In this document: piece after piece, positions 12,401 through 18,182 of the stretch | Numbering within the stretch: position 1 is the stretch's first letter | Layout of the letters: every line of letters begins with the position of its first letter | Assembly: GCF_001949145.1 (NCBI RefSeq) | Contig: NW_019091856.1 | Span: forward strand, 1-18,743 | Reading direction: 5' to 3' | DNA length: 18,743 bases | Source: Acanthaster planci | Taxonomy: Eukaryota; Echinodermata; Asteroidea; Valvatida; Acanthasteridae | The notes under the pieces: generated by a model | Told to the model about the DNA's origin: nothing | Seen by the model: only the letters and a program-made list of their open reading frames with translations | Database searches by the model: none | Program-made: the position numbers and the translations under genes

Positions 12401-15400
12401 ATCTTTTAATATTTTTCAATTAGTCTTTCATTTGTATTCTAATGATCTGCCATTTTTTTACCAGCTGCTTGTATATAGGCAAAAATACGACTGACACTGA
12501 AAGAGTTGACCCTACAGGGCACAATGGAAATAAAAATATAACAAAAGCAGCTAAGTGACAAATCTTTCTCAAAACAGTGTTGAGTGGCAGACCATTTCAA
12601 AGCTAACACACAAATGCGGGGCAACAAGAGGATCAATCCATTCGCTGTTTGACGAATCATCATAACAATTTAAGTATTTTCACTGATGACAATTATAATA
12701 CATTTACTTTCCTGTGCCCCAATCAATGCACTGCTGTGGAAAAAACTGCCCTTTCAGGTATTTCCATAACACAAACAAGAACAATTTATTCCTGTAAAAT
12801 GCTACATTTGCAAAGAGTTCTACTTGTAAGTATAAGTGAAATTGAACTAATCTCTCATGTAATCTATAAAAACTGTAACAGTACACAAACTTTGTGAAAG
12901 TCTGTGATTAAGAAGAAATTTTCTTCACTATACTTACATTCATTACAGTATGTCCCCATGTAGCCGGAGATGCAGCTGTTCCCATAGGGATCTGGCAGAC
13001 CAAACTGGCCATTACAAGAGGCTGGGGGTGATCCACAATCAAACTCACAATTCCAGCCAAATTTGTGCATACCACATGCTGTAAGTAAAGAAGGGCAGTC
13101 CTGGGACTTTATCACAGGGTTGAGACTTGGCCATACACATGCCAATTACAGCAAATGAGCCATCACTGAATGTGTACTGTCTTGACATACCAGCCCCTGT
13201 ACGGTACCACAGCAAACAATACAAGCACAATGGACCACCACGCTACCACGTATCAGTGGCATGGGTAAGGGAAAGTATGGGGGCAACTGCCCCAATACTC
13301 CCCCCCTCCCCCGAACTCTCACCCTTCCTCCTATTCCCCCCCCCGCCTGAAAATTGAGATTTTTTTGGGGGGGGGGACTGTTGTCAAGCAGGAGAATGAA
13401 ATGTTTAAGACCAGCAGAGCACAAATTTATTCCCTTATTATGACAGGTGTAACAGGTATCGGCCTACGTGACTTACATTTCCTATTCTGCCACCACACAA
13501 AATCAAGTATTTTCAGACTCTGATTTCTTCATAACTGGATAATATATTCAGCAAAAATTAGGCATAACATTAAAAGACATTAATATCATAAGCTTACGCA
13601 TGAATCAAAACATTCTTTTAGGTGTCCAAAGCAGGGAGGTGAATTTTCTGTCAGGTGTCCCAGCACCGCCATTTTGAGTTGAATCCGATGTGGGCACGAT
13701 CTGACCCAAATTTTGTTTGCTGTTGAATGTTCCAACAAATTAAACTCTAGATGGCAGCAAACACAAAATATCGTTAGAGAAAGGCTTGGAGTGCCTTTTC
13801 TGCCTTTCTACCGAGCAAAAATGGGCCAGGTACAGAAAAAATGGAGAATTTTCAATGCCTTTTTGACATTTTTGACCTAAAAACTTGAAAGACACAATGA
13901 ACCTCAGACAGAGACAAGGTCGAGTACTGGAAAATGACCGTGGTGAACAGGTGCAGTCTCCTGTCTCATCATCACACACTCCTCCATTGTAGCACATGTC
14001 ACACCAAGACAAACAGACAGACCAACCTGTGACCAGGCAATGAGCTTACCAGTGAGGCATTTTGGTCCACTGAATCCTGGTGGACAGATACAATCTCCTG
14101 TGTCATCATCACACTCCTCCATTGTAGCACATGTCACACCAAGACAAACACACAGACAGACCAACCTGTGAGTAGGCAATGAGCTTACCAGTGAGGCAGT
14201 TTGGTCCACTGAATCCTGGTGGGCAGATGCAATCTCCTGTCTCATCATTACACACTCCTCCATTGTAGCACATGTCACACACATCTTCACAGCTTGGAGG
14301 ACCCCACCTGCCTGTGGTACAACCTGGTAGAGGGTTAAACACCAGATTTCTAAAACAATTATTTTATTTTGTGGCACCATCCACAACACTCATCAATTAT
14401 GCTTGTGGGTCATGTATTAGAAGCATTCAATTTGAAGATATACACTTGAAGAACAGGTAGCTGAAAATTGATCCCTGCACAGATTAGTTGATAAAGACAG
14501 TAAGGTCATACAGTAAATTTGCAAAACCTGAGCACATTTCTTCTTAGTTAATTTTCACTGTGGCATCAAAGTTAGGTTTGCCTCTGCATGTGCAGTGAGA
14601 TTGAACAAGCCTTTAAATGTATCTTTCTTTTTTCTAACGAGTACCAGTAAAATCAATTTGTTTTCGTGTTTTATTGCCTTGAGTCACTTATTGAAAAAGA
14701 AAACCACACATACTTGCAGCAGTGAACAATAGCATTCATGTAATCATTTCTCTACTTCCGTTTTCTTAATATGCCCAAAGTGCTATTATTTCCTTACCTC
14801 TGACGATGAGTCTGATCAGGCTGAAGTGATTATCATTCACTGAGAGTAAATTCTCAATAGTGGCATACAAATCCCCATCACTGATGTTGCCAGAGGGAAT
14901 TGTAATGTTGTACATGCCATCATAAGCATGTAAACGGACGGCAGTTCTATTATTATTCCTATGCCACAGAGGCCGGGTACTGGAATTTACGGAGTCAATC
15001 ATAAGGGTTACATCTTCTCCTTTATTGATAGTCTTTGTCACCAGTCCATTATGTGGCTCAAATCTTCCTGCAAGTTAGAAACAAAAATGAAATTGAAATT
15101 AACTGAAAACTGAAAATCTCTACTGATGAAATATAACGGATGCCTTACCTTTTTTAAAATGAATTCTTATGTCATCTAAATTTCTTTTTTGATCAGGTGA
15201 ACTGAAATGAGACTCTTTGTCAGTCAGGGGTGCTAACTTATGACAATAAATTTTACACTGTATTCAACTGGTATAACTTTCTTCCTTTCTGTCTAGGATC
15301 TGATCCCTCTTTCTCTAGGGCCATGTTCAGATGCCGTGTTAACTAAAACGGTAAAAGTTAAAATGGTCGTTCACCACGGGGGGGCGATCGTAAAATTAAA

Positions 15401-18182
15401 ACTCACTGAGCCTTCAGACACCATAATAAAATATAACATGGCCGTGTTACCTATCTACGTGAGTGTGTGAGAGGTCACATATCACTTCCACAAATTCACA
15501 TAAAGGGCATGCTCGTGTTGTGTGGTGTGCACTGGTTGCCGGCCTGCCAGCTTCGTATTGTACATGTATTTTTGTGAAACTTGCACGCACCAGCGCTTCT
15601 CATGCAGTATTTACATGCAGCTGATGTGTATGTGTGGATTGAGCTGGCACACGGCAGGTTGAACGAAATTTGCTCAGACAACAACATGGCATCCAACAGC
15701 TTTTCTCGTCAGTTTCTTCTGCGAATTATCATTGCGAGACGATCTCCTCTGAAGAAAAAGATGACCATGCATGTTTATTGACAACAAAAAGCGTGCCAAC
15801 AAAAAGGTGTTACATAAATCAGGGTCATTGCGCTGGCTAAAACAGGCAGCGTTTTAGCTAAAAACCGTTCAGACACCATACCAGAAGATAAACTTGTTCT
15901 AGTTATTCACTAAATTTCCTTCCGAGGGGGTTTAAGTTGCCGTTTTATCTTTGAGTTGAACTCGATTCGGTCTAAATAAAAAAGCGTTCAGACATCATTT
16001 TAGCAAGAAAGTTACACTGAATTGAGTTCAACCGGTGTTTTAAGGGAATTTAAAACGGTGTCTGAACGACCCCTAGGAGTCTGAAAAGAAAGGTGGTGTT
16101 GTACCACTTACTGTGAATACTGTGGATGATGCTGTAAACCCTTGTCGTCAAGTTTCTGTTTGAACCTTCACAATAAAACAACCCAGTGGCATCATTACTG
16201 GAGGTAAGATCCCACGTGACTGCTTGTCCATTTACTGATTGTGTACTGCCAGCAGGGAGGGTGGTTGAGGTTTGTACTGTAGAACCTCGGAGACCTATCT
16301 GGAGTGGTCTGCCAAAGCTCAATGTCACATTTTCATCAGGACTGCTACGGAAACAGCTGATGCTAGCTGAAGACCCCGCCCCATAAGGTGTTGACGTGAC
16401 CATTGTTAAGTAAACTGTGTCTCCTGTATTGGAGTGCAAAACACAACAGACCTTAGAAGACATGTAATCCTTCCAGCAGTTGTCTTCAATTTCAATCATA
16501 TATTGCGTACACATAAGCACCTTTGCTTTCATTCAGAAAATATCCCAACAGAATTATTAGTTTCAATCTTCTTTCCACCCATATACAGTGTAAATTGTGC
16601 AGGTCTACAGTGAAACACGCGCTGACTAGAAACCTGAGACTTTTTTTTGACCAAAAGGCAGTCCAAAAATGTAATTGTGGGTGCAGGCTTGAACATTACT
16701 TTCTGTAAATCCATGCTACAGAACCCTTGTTACCTTGTACAAAGTGAACTTCATGGAAACAAGATATAAATACACATGTACATGTAGTTGCTGATGATAG
16801 GTACTTTTTTCAAAACAAAAGTAATTCTCCCTTCTGGAATCATTCCAATCCAGTACGAGCCCCTTTGTTTGACTTTTGTTGTAAAATGCAGTTTTAAAAA
16901 ATGTACCAAATAGAGTAGACGCACAAGACAAGGTAAGCATGGTAAGAGTTCCATACACACAGACATTACTAATTTTCCCTAAACATGCTAAAGTGGTATA
17001 TCAGCCACCAGAAAGCAGTGACATGTTCCAAAATGTCAAATTTAGCAGAAAAAATATAAAAAAATTCACTTAGAAAACATAATTTTGTCAGACCGGTCTC
17101 ATACATGTAGGGTCAGTGTACAGGGTGTCAATTGATAATGTCCATGTATGGAACTCTTTCCCAAGTGCTACAAAAACTACCATCACAAGTCAGAATATAA
17201 AACTGCAACTCACAGTTAGCAACTGTTGGGCTGCTTTGCCATACAGTTTCCTTTAGGGAAAGAACAAGGAGCCGAGGACATCCCCATATGCCATTTTTGA
17301 CATCCTGTCACAGTGCAGTTGATTTGTCATGAAATTGTATTATAAATTTCATCAAAAAGCAAATGCCACAACCCACTAAAAAACGTAATGGCCTTTTTCT
17401 TTTGGACAAGCTTTCCCCTAGGGATGAAACAAAACCATTTTTGTGCAATATACTAGCAACATTAAAATGTGTCACGCGTGTTCTACTGGGATGACGTGAC
17501 TGGTCATGAACATAAGTTAAAGTTGTGGGTTAGCTACCCGCATCCTCAACTTCATAAAAAGAAGTTGTAATTCTGCATCCATCGGTGTCAAAAGAACTCA
17601 ATTCAATCTTGGTTAGACCTCATCTAGAATACCATACCGATAGCACAGCGTCAAATCCATTCACCAAGAAAGATTTAATTTAACGGAAGGTGTACAATGT
17701 CACCCACACATAAAAGCTGCACTGTGATTGGTCCAATTTGCTTCCATCCATTGAATAATCACAGCTCAGCTTTCATTTGGATTGGGTCAGAAAAGAAAAG
17801 GAAGGGAAAGGAGCTATGTTGCAATTGGTCAAGCTATCACACAGCTGACGGTTATTGAGAGTACATGCTGCTGATTTTCTGTAGTAGGGCCTATGGATGA
17901 GAAAAATGCTGAAAAATTTCACCATTTTAATGAGGATATAAGGTGAATAAACCTCCCATCTGACATCTAACTTTACCAAGAAGGCATGTACAGTAGACCT
18001 ATGAAATTTGGTTGCACAAATAGCTGCGATGGATGAGTAAGTTGGCACAATTAAAACTACGGGAGTTTGTACATGGCCCCACTGAAATGAAAATTCTTTT
18101 GATAGAACTTTTAATCTTACTTGCCTCTGACACTGAAAACCACCGACAGGATAATTAAAACACGGTGACCAAAATCCTCCAT
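356..18182 (-). CDS. Receptor-type tyrosine phosphatase with Tie-like Ig-EGF ectodomain (21 exons, 3' end missing)
   Basis: This is a spliced gene model spanning the window, 934 codons so far. Approximate residues: signal peptide 1-20, Ig1 20-123, Cys-free Ig2 124-213, EGF1 214-258, EGF2 259-305, EGF3 306-351, EGF4 352-404, Ser/Thr/Pro stalk 405-444, transmembrane helix 445-470, juxtamembrane 471-589, phosphatase D1 about 580-860, then the start of D2 to 934. D1 has KNRY (611-614), WPD (D752 as general acid), [10 protein letters not shown] (nucleophile C784, R790) and QTP (828-830), so it should dephosphorylate phosphotyrosine on the cytosolic side of the plasma membrane. Known: Tie receptors have the same Ig-Ig-EGF order but a kinase inside. 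Inference: the ligand could be angiopoietin-like, but nothing in the window shows this. All exon phases agree. The least certain junction is exon 7 to exon 8. Other receptor phosphatases usually have FN3, MAM or lectin-like ectodomains. The D2 remainder and the stop codon lie outside, or are disrupted (see 131-249). Confidence 0.88.
436..872 (-). other. Intron 20
   Basis: A phase-1 intron. It carries a palindromic GTACATGTACATGTA run at 817-831, of a kind common in echinoderm noncoding DNA. Nothing else was recognised. Confidence 0.8.
873..972 (-). CDS. Exon 20: start of phosphatase domain D2
   Basis: The 100-nt exon, from acceptor TTGTATTTCAG to donor GTAAGT, encodes [14 protein letters not shown] and [18 protein letters not shown] aligns with the KNR(Y) loop of a second phosphatase domain, with Leu in place of Tyr, as is common in inactive D2 domains. 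Confidence 0.88.
973..1551 (-). other. Intron 19
   Basis: A phase-0 intron containing the 45-bp tandem repeat at about 1104-1241. The plus-strand frames across it show no coding features. Confidence 0.8.
1104..1241. repeat. Tandem repeat, three copies of about 45 bp
   Basis: Three imperfect copies start near 1113, 1159 and 1203, each reading CAAATTTTAYCAAYGCAC, then GAACTCATTCACAAA. The spacing is 46 then 44 nt and the copies differ at a few sites. Confidence 0.85.
1552..1683 (-). CDS. Exon 19: end of D1 and lysine-rich D1-D2 linker
   Basis: The 132-nt exon, from acceptor TTGTTCTTACAG to donor GTAAGT, is phase 0 at both ends. [19 protein letters not shown] is the last helix of D1. A very basic stretch follows ([13 protein letters not shown]) and then MAEEFE, leading into D2. 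The run of Lys comes from an AAG repeat, seen as TTC repeats on the plus strand. Confidence 0.92.
1684..2103 (-). other. Intron 18
   Basis: A phase-0 intron in D1 with no recognised feature. Confidence 0.75.
2104..2239 (-). CDS. Exon 18: D1, P-loop (SAGVGRTG) and Q loop
   Basis: The 136-nt exon starts T|GCTGGT, completing [10 protein letters not shown] across the intron, so the P-loop with its essential Arg is intact. It continues [26 protein letters not shown] holds the Gln that positions water for phosphoenzyme hydrolysis. The acceptor is TTTGTTTCCAG and the donor GTTGGT. Confidence 0.95.
2240..2570 (-). other. Intron 17, splitting the catalytic HCS motif
   Basis: The intron sits between the second and third base of the Ser codon right after the catalytic Cys. 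It holds nothing else recognisable. Confidence 0.8.
2571..2728 (-). CDS. Exon 17: D1, WPD loop and catalytic cysteine
   Basis: The 158-nt exon encodes [17 protein letters not shown], a helix, and GPYLIHC ending just after the catalytic Cys codon, with donor GTGTGA splitting the next Ser. WPD carries the general-acid Asp. The usual WPDHGVP is WPDKDVP here. The acceptor is taken as TGCGAAAAG; an AGAAAG 27 nt further in would also keep frame, losing nine residues. Confidence 0.92.
2729..3551 (-). other. Intron 16
   Basis: A phase-0 intron. It contains short open frames in both directions but no recognised coding or repeat features. Confidence 0.75.
3552..3677 (-). CDS. Exon 16: D1, KCxxYWP motif
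   Basis: The 126-nt exon is phase 0 at both ends. The acceptor is GTCTTTGCAG and the donor is GTAAGA. It encodes [18 protein letters not shown] and, further on, [17 protein letters not shown] followed by a strand and RT is the usual middle of the domain. Confidence 0.92.
3678..4042 (-). other. Intron 15
   Basis: A phase-0 intron with nothing recognisable. Confidence 0.75.
4043..4140 (-). CDS. Exon 15: D1, DFWxMVW motif
   Basis: The 98-nt exon, from acceptor TCTTGCAG to donor GTTAGT, encodes [22 protein letters not shown], then TNLVEDGK. These are the standard DFW.M(V/I)W and I(V)M.T.L(V)E elements of a tyrosine phosphatase fold. Confidence 0.93.
4406..4442 (-). CDS. Exon 14: D1, AYIATQG motif
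   Basis: The 37-nt exon, from acceptor TTCCTTTTACAG to donor GTTAGT, encodes [12 protein letters not shown] and splits the Gly codon into exon 15. This is the strongly conserved (F/Y)IA(T/S)QGP motif of tyrosine phosphatases. Confidence 0.92.
4651..4727 (-). CDS. Exon 13: D1, DHxRV and YINA motifs
   Basis: The 77-nt exon runs from acceptor TTTTAATATAG to donor GTGAGA. With the split Tyr from exon 12 it gives YDHCRVIL and later [10 protein letters not shown]. These align with the family motifs DHSRV and DYINAS. Cys takes the place of the usual Ser in DHSRV. Confidence 0.9.
4728..5182 (-). other. Intron 12
   Basis: A phase-1, strongly AT-rich intron. A plus-strand open frame that starts at 5060 is only the reverse shadow of exon 12. 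Confidence 0.75.
5183..5273 (-). CDS. Exon 12: D1, phosphotyrosine-recognition loop (KNRY)
   Basis: The 91-nt exon enters in phase 0 (CTCTTTTATCAG) and leaves in phase 1 (GTAAGA). It encodes [15 protein letters not shown] and [17 protein letters not shown] is the canonical motif whose Tyr stacks on the substrate phosphotyrosine in class I tyrosine phosphatases. Confidence 0.9.
5274..5917 (-). other. Intron 11
   Basis: A phase-0 intron. Its exon-11 side is mostly filled by the SINE-like element at about 5694-5890; the remainder shows nothing. Confidence 0.75.
5694..5890 (-). repeat. Old tRNA-derived SINE-like element (minus orientation)
   Basis: On the minus strand a tRNA-like head has GACTCATGATGAGAAGGT and the B-box-like GGGTTCGAATGC (plus 5821-5833 complement). 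The body follows with TTGATGAGCAAGTCGCTTCT, and the tail has TGTAATGGACTGGCATC. This resembles MIR/V-type SINE structure. The edges are approximate and no target-site duplication was found. Confidence 0.6.
5918..6195 (-). CDS. Exon 11: linker and N-terminal helix of phosphatase D1
   Basis: The 278-nt exon has acceptor GCATTCGTTACAG and donor GTAAGT, and leaves in phase 0. The first half is a Pro/Ser-rich linker ([14 protein letters not shown]). The second half, [14 protein letters not shown] then HQLRDEW, is the helical segment that precedes the catalytic core of receptor tyrosine phosphatases. A SINE-like repeat ends very close to the donor side. Confidence 0.87.
6196..7053 (-). other. Intron 10
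   Basis: A phase-1 intron. Open frames on both strands around 6783-7050 lack coding features. Nothing else was recognised. Confidence 0.75.
7054..7121 (-). CDS. Exon 10: juxtamembrane segment
   Basis: The 68-nt exon enters in phase 2 and leaves in phase 1. The acceptor is CCTTTCTAG and the donor is GTAAGT. It encodes [19 protein letters not shown], a charged linker just inside the membrane with no recognised motif. The flanking splice sites and the fit of both phases support it. Confidence 0.8.
7122..8170 (-). other. Intron 9
   Basis: A phase-2 intron between the TM and juxtamembrane exons. A 76-codon plus-strand frame at 7438-7668 has no recognisable domain. Nothing else was seen. Confidence 0.75.
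8171..8318 (-). CDS. Exon 9: transmembrane helix
   Basis: The exon encodes a Gly/Ser/Thr-rich lead ([10 protein letters not shown]) and then about 26 hydrophobic residues, from LVSVVVPVV to LLIVLV, stopped by KRIR, a classical type I transmembrane segment with a positive cytoplasmic anchor. It enters in phase 1 (acceptor CCAAAG|CT) and leaves in phase 2 (CG|GTAAGT). An alternative acceptor at TTTACAG (exon high end 8351) is also in frame and would add 11 residues. Confidence 0.88.
8319..8641 (-). other. Intron 8
   Basis: A phase-1 intron between the stalk and TM exons with no recognised feature. Confidence 0.7.
8642..8701 (-). CDS. Exon 8: Ser/Thr/Pro-rich stalk
   Basis: This short exon has phase 1-1 and encodes a stalk-like [14 protein letters not shown] and EVTIT segment. 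The donor is GTGAGC. The acceptor chosen is CAACTGCAG at 8702-8703. An alternative 15 nt upstream (GTCACAG, exon high end 8716) would make the codon joined from exon 7 into TAA, so it is disfavoured unless another exon lies between. This exon could also be skipped without loss of frame. Confidence 0.6.
9010..9290 (+). repeat. Probable dispersed repeat with two GGGATT.GA.CC motifs
   Basis: The segment runs from a TTTATTTTATTTATT stretch through GGAAAACCCC, then GGAAAACCTACAGAACC, GGGATTGAAACC and GGGATTCGAGCC, to AAGAGTCACTATACCAACATGG. The style, with repeated B-box-like motifs unrelated to the gene, fits a dispersed element. Family and edges are uncertain, and this rests on general resemblance. 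Confidence 0.45.
10031..10385 (+). repeat. tRNA-derived SINE, antisense to the gene
   Basis: The head carries an A box (TGGCCTTGTGG, 10039-10049) and a perfect B box (GGTTCGAATCC, 10096-10106) of RNA polymerase III promoters. A body with CACTTTGTCACTCATTGCC and GTGTACAGCGCTTTGATC follows, ending in an (ATT)n tail near 10367-10382. The tRNA-like part cannot close an acceptor stem, so it is a SINE and not a tRNA gene. Confidence 0.85.
10464..10622 (-). CDS. Exon 7: EGF-like module 4
   Basis: The 159-nt exon has phase 1-1. It encodes [29 protein letters not shown] and [18 protein letters not shown], with eight cysteines. The preferred acceptor is TACAAG|GC; TATGTAG|TA, 6 nt earlier, also keeps frame. 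The donor is weak (AGAT|GTAGAG). If it is not used, translation continues only CRDYF and stops, giving a secreted form. Vertebrate Tie receptors have three EGFs, so this fourth module is extra. Confidence 0.78.
10623..11450 (-). other. Intron 6
   Basis: A phase-1 intron. A 112-codon minus-strand open frame (10760-11098) shows no Cys spacing or domain and no fitting splice sites. Nothing else was recognised. Confidence 0.75.
11451..11588 (-). CDS. Exon 6: EGF-like module 3 (Tie type)
   Basis: The 138-nt exon has phase 1-1, acceptor TTTTGTTGCAG and donor GTAGGT. It encodes [16 protein letters not shown], then [12 protein letters not shown] and [11 protein letters not shown]. The CDRF.G element and final GW.G..C are those of the third EGF in Tie receptors. 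Confidence 0.9.
11589..12937 (-). other. Intron 5
   Basis: A phase-1 intron. Part of it (about 11930-12250) is less AT-rich and has more CpG than its surroundings, which could be an inserted element of unknown type. No other feature was recognised. Confidence 0.7.
12938..13078 (-). CDS. Exon 5: EGF-like module 2 (Tie type, LPDPYG motif)
   Basis: The 141-nt exon has phase 1-1, acceptor TTTACTTACAG and donor GTAAGT. It begins [15 protein letters not shown] and continues through [15 protein letters not shown] to MGTYCNE. The LPDPYG.SC..G pattern followed by YCNE is a recognisable feature of the second EGF of Tie receptors and is not common in other EGF families. Confidence 0.9.
13880..14004 (-). 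pseudogene. Decayed EGF exon copy 3
   Basis: The frame reads [21 protein letters not shown], then about 19 unrelated residues, then FLGQKC, which looks like the end of an EGF after an insertion. No donor follows, so it appears to be a relic. Confidence 0.65.
14047..14139 (-). pseudogene. Decayed EGF exon copy 2
   Basis: This copy keeps CDMCYNGGV, then loses 2 nt of a TG repeat (GTGTGT to GTGT) and stops at once in that frame; the remaining frame reads [17 protein letters not shown]. The nearby CAG is only about 24 nt from the exon 4 donor and joins in the wrong frame, so it does not work as an exon. Confidence 0.75.
14189..14323 (-). CDS. Exon 4: EGF-like module 1 (Tie type)
   Basis: The 135-nt exon has phase 1-1, acceptor CCTCTACCAG and donor GTAAGC. 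It encodes [16 protein letters not shown], then [23 protein letters not shown] and LT. The spacing and the YNGGVC and CICPPGF motifs match the first EGF of Tie receptors. Its 3' half and the donor region are repeated twice more in the following intron as decayed copies. Confidence 0.9.
14324..14797 (-). other. Intron 3
   Basis: A phase-1 intron between the second Ig and first EGF, with no recognised feature. Confidence 0.75.
14798..15067 (-). CDS. Exon 3: second, cysteine-free Ig-like domain
   Basis: The 270-nt exon has phase 1-1, acceptor CTAACTTGCAG and donor GTAAGG. It encodes about 90 residues with no cysteine. There are sequons at NSS, NRT, NIT and NIS, the strand-like element GEDVTLMI, the DGDLYAT pattern of an Ig F strand, and the ending SLIRLIVRG. 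In Tie receptors the second Ig also lacks the normal Cys pair and ends with a very similar RLIVR motif directly before the first EGF, as here. Confidence 0.87.
15068..16111 (-). other. Intron 2
   Basis: A phase-1 intron between the two Ig exons, mostly filled by the inverted-repeat element at 15315-16076. The rest shows nothing. Confidence 0.8.
15315..16076. mobile_element. Nonautonomous inverted-repeat element (MITE/foldback type)
   Basis: The left end reads CTAGGGCCATGTTCAGATGC, then CGTGTTAA. The reverse complement of the right end reads CTAGGGGTCGTTCAGACACC, then GTTTTAA. The core TTCAGACACC is repeated inside at about 15413, 15868 and 15987 (with small changes). No transposase was seen; a 66-codon frame at 15581 is unlike any family I know. 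No clear target-site duplication was found beyond the CTAG at both ends. Confidence 0.7.
16112..16423 (-). CDS. Exon 2: first Ig-like domain
   Basis: The 312-nt exon has phase 1 at both ends. The acceptor is CCAATACAG and the donor is GTAAGT. It starts DTVYLTMV and has the two Ig cysteines in SISCFRS and GLFYCEG, about 65 residues apart. N-glycosylation sequons NVT and NLT are present. The pattern fits the N-terminal Ig domain of a Tie-like receptor, though this domain alone would not identify the family. Confidence 0.88.
16424..18124 (-). other. Intron 1 (putative GC-AG)
   Basis: The intron between signal peptide and Ig1 exons, entered through AG|GCAAGT. Open frames inside (e.g. 17773-18048, minus) show no domain. 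A weak inverted pair around CCTTTAGGGAAAG (about 17249) and CTTTCCCCTAGGG (about 17411) is the only structure noticed. Confidence 0.7.
18125..18182 (-). CDS. Exon 1: start codon and signal peptide
   Basis: The ATG at 18182-18180 has G at -3 and G at +4, a good initiation context. It opens MEDFGHR followed by a hydrophobic stretch ([11 protein letters not shown]) and RG, a typical signal peptide. The exon is 58 nt and ends in phase 1. The intron would begin with GC in the context AG|GCAAGT, which is the consensus of the rare GC-AG intron class. A GT donor lies 4 nt further on (GTAAGA) but breaks the frame into exon 2. A second in-frame ATG lies 16 codons upstream (18230-18228), with an in-frame stop beyond it. 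The downstream ATG is preferred because it puts the hydrophobic core near the N-terminus. Confidence 0.8.

Larger units (their letters stand above)
13079..14188 (-). other. Intron 4 with exon relics and a homopolymer-rich block
   Basis: A phase-1 intron. The half next to exon 4 holds two decayed copies of that exon (about 13880-14188). A C/G-homopolymer block lies at 13275-13377. The stretch in between shows nothing. Confidence 0.8.
13880..14280 (-). repeat. Partial tandem triplication of EGF1 exon and its intron start
   Basis: Three units are marked by CATGTCACAC (plus strand) at 14271, 14130 and 13995, spaced 141 and 135 nt. Unit 1 is the 3' half of the working exon 4 plus the start of intron 4. 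Unit 2 repeats it, including the donor. Unit 3 repeats [15 protein letters not shown], then diverges. Confidence 0.9.

Noticed and set aside
13904-14389. A long 161-codon minus-strand open frame
   Set aside because: It mixes the wrong frame of the EGF1 copies; the correct EGF frame is the one with YNGGVC and proper splice sites.
17249-17423. Inverted pair CCTTTAGGGAAAG / CTTTCCCCTAGGG as a small transposon
   Set aside because: The match is short and imperfect, with no extended ends or duplication.
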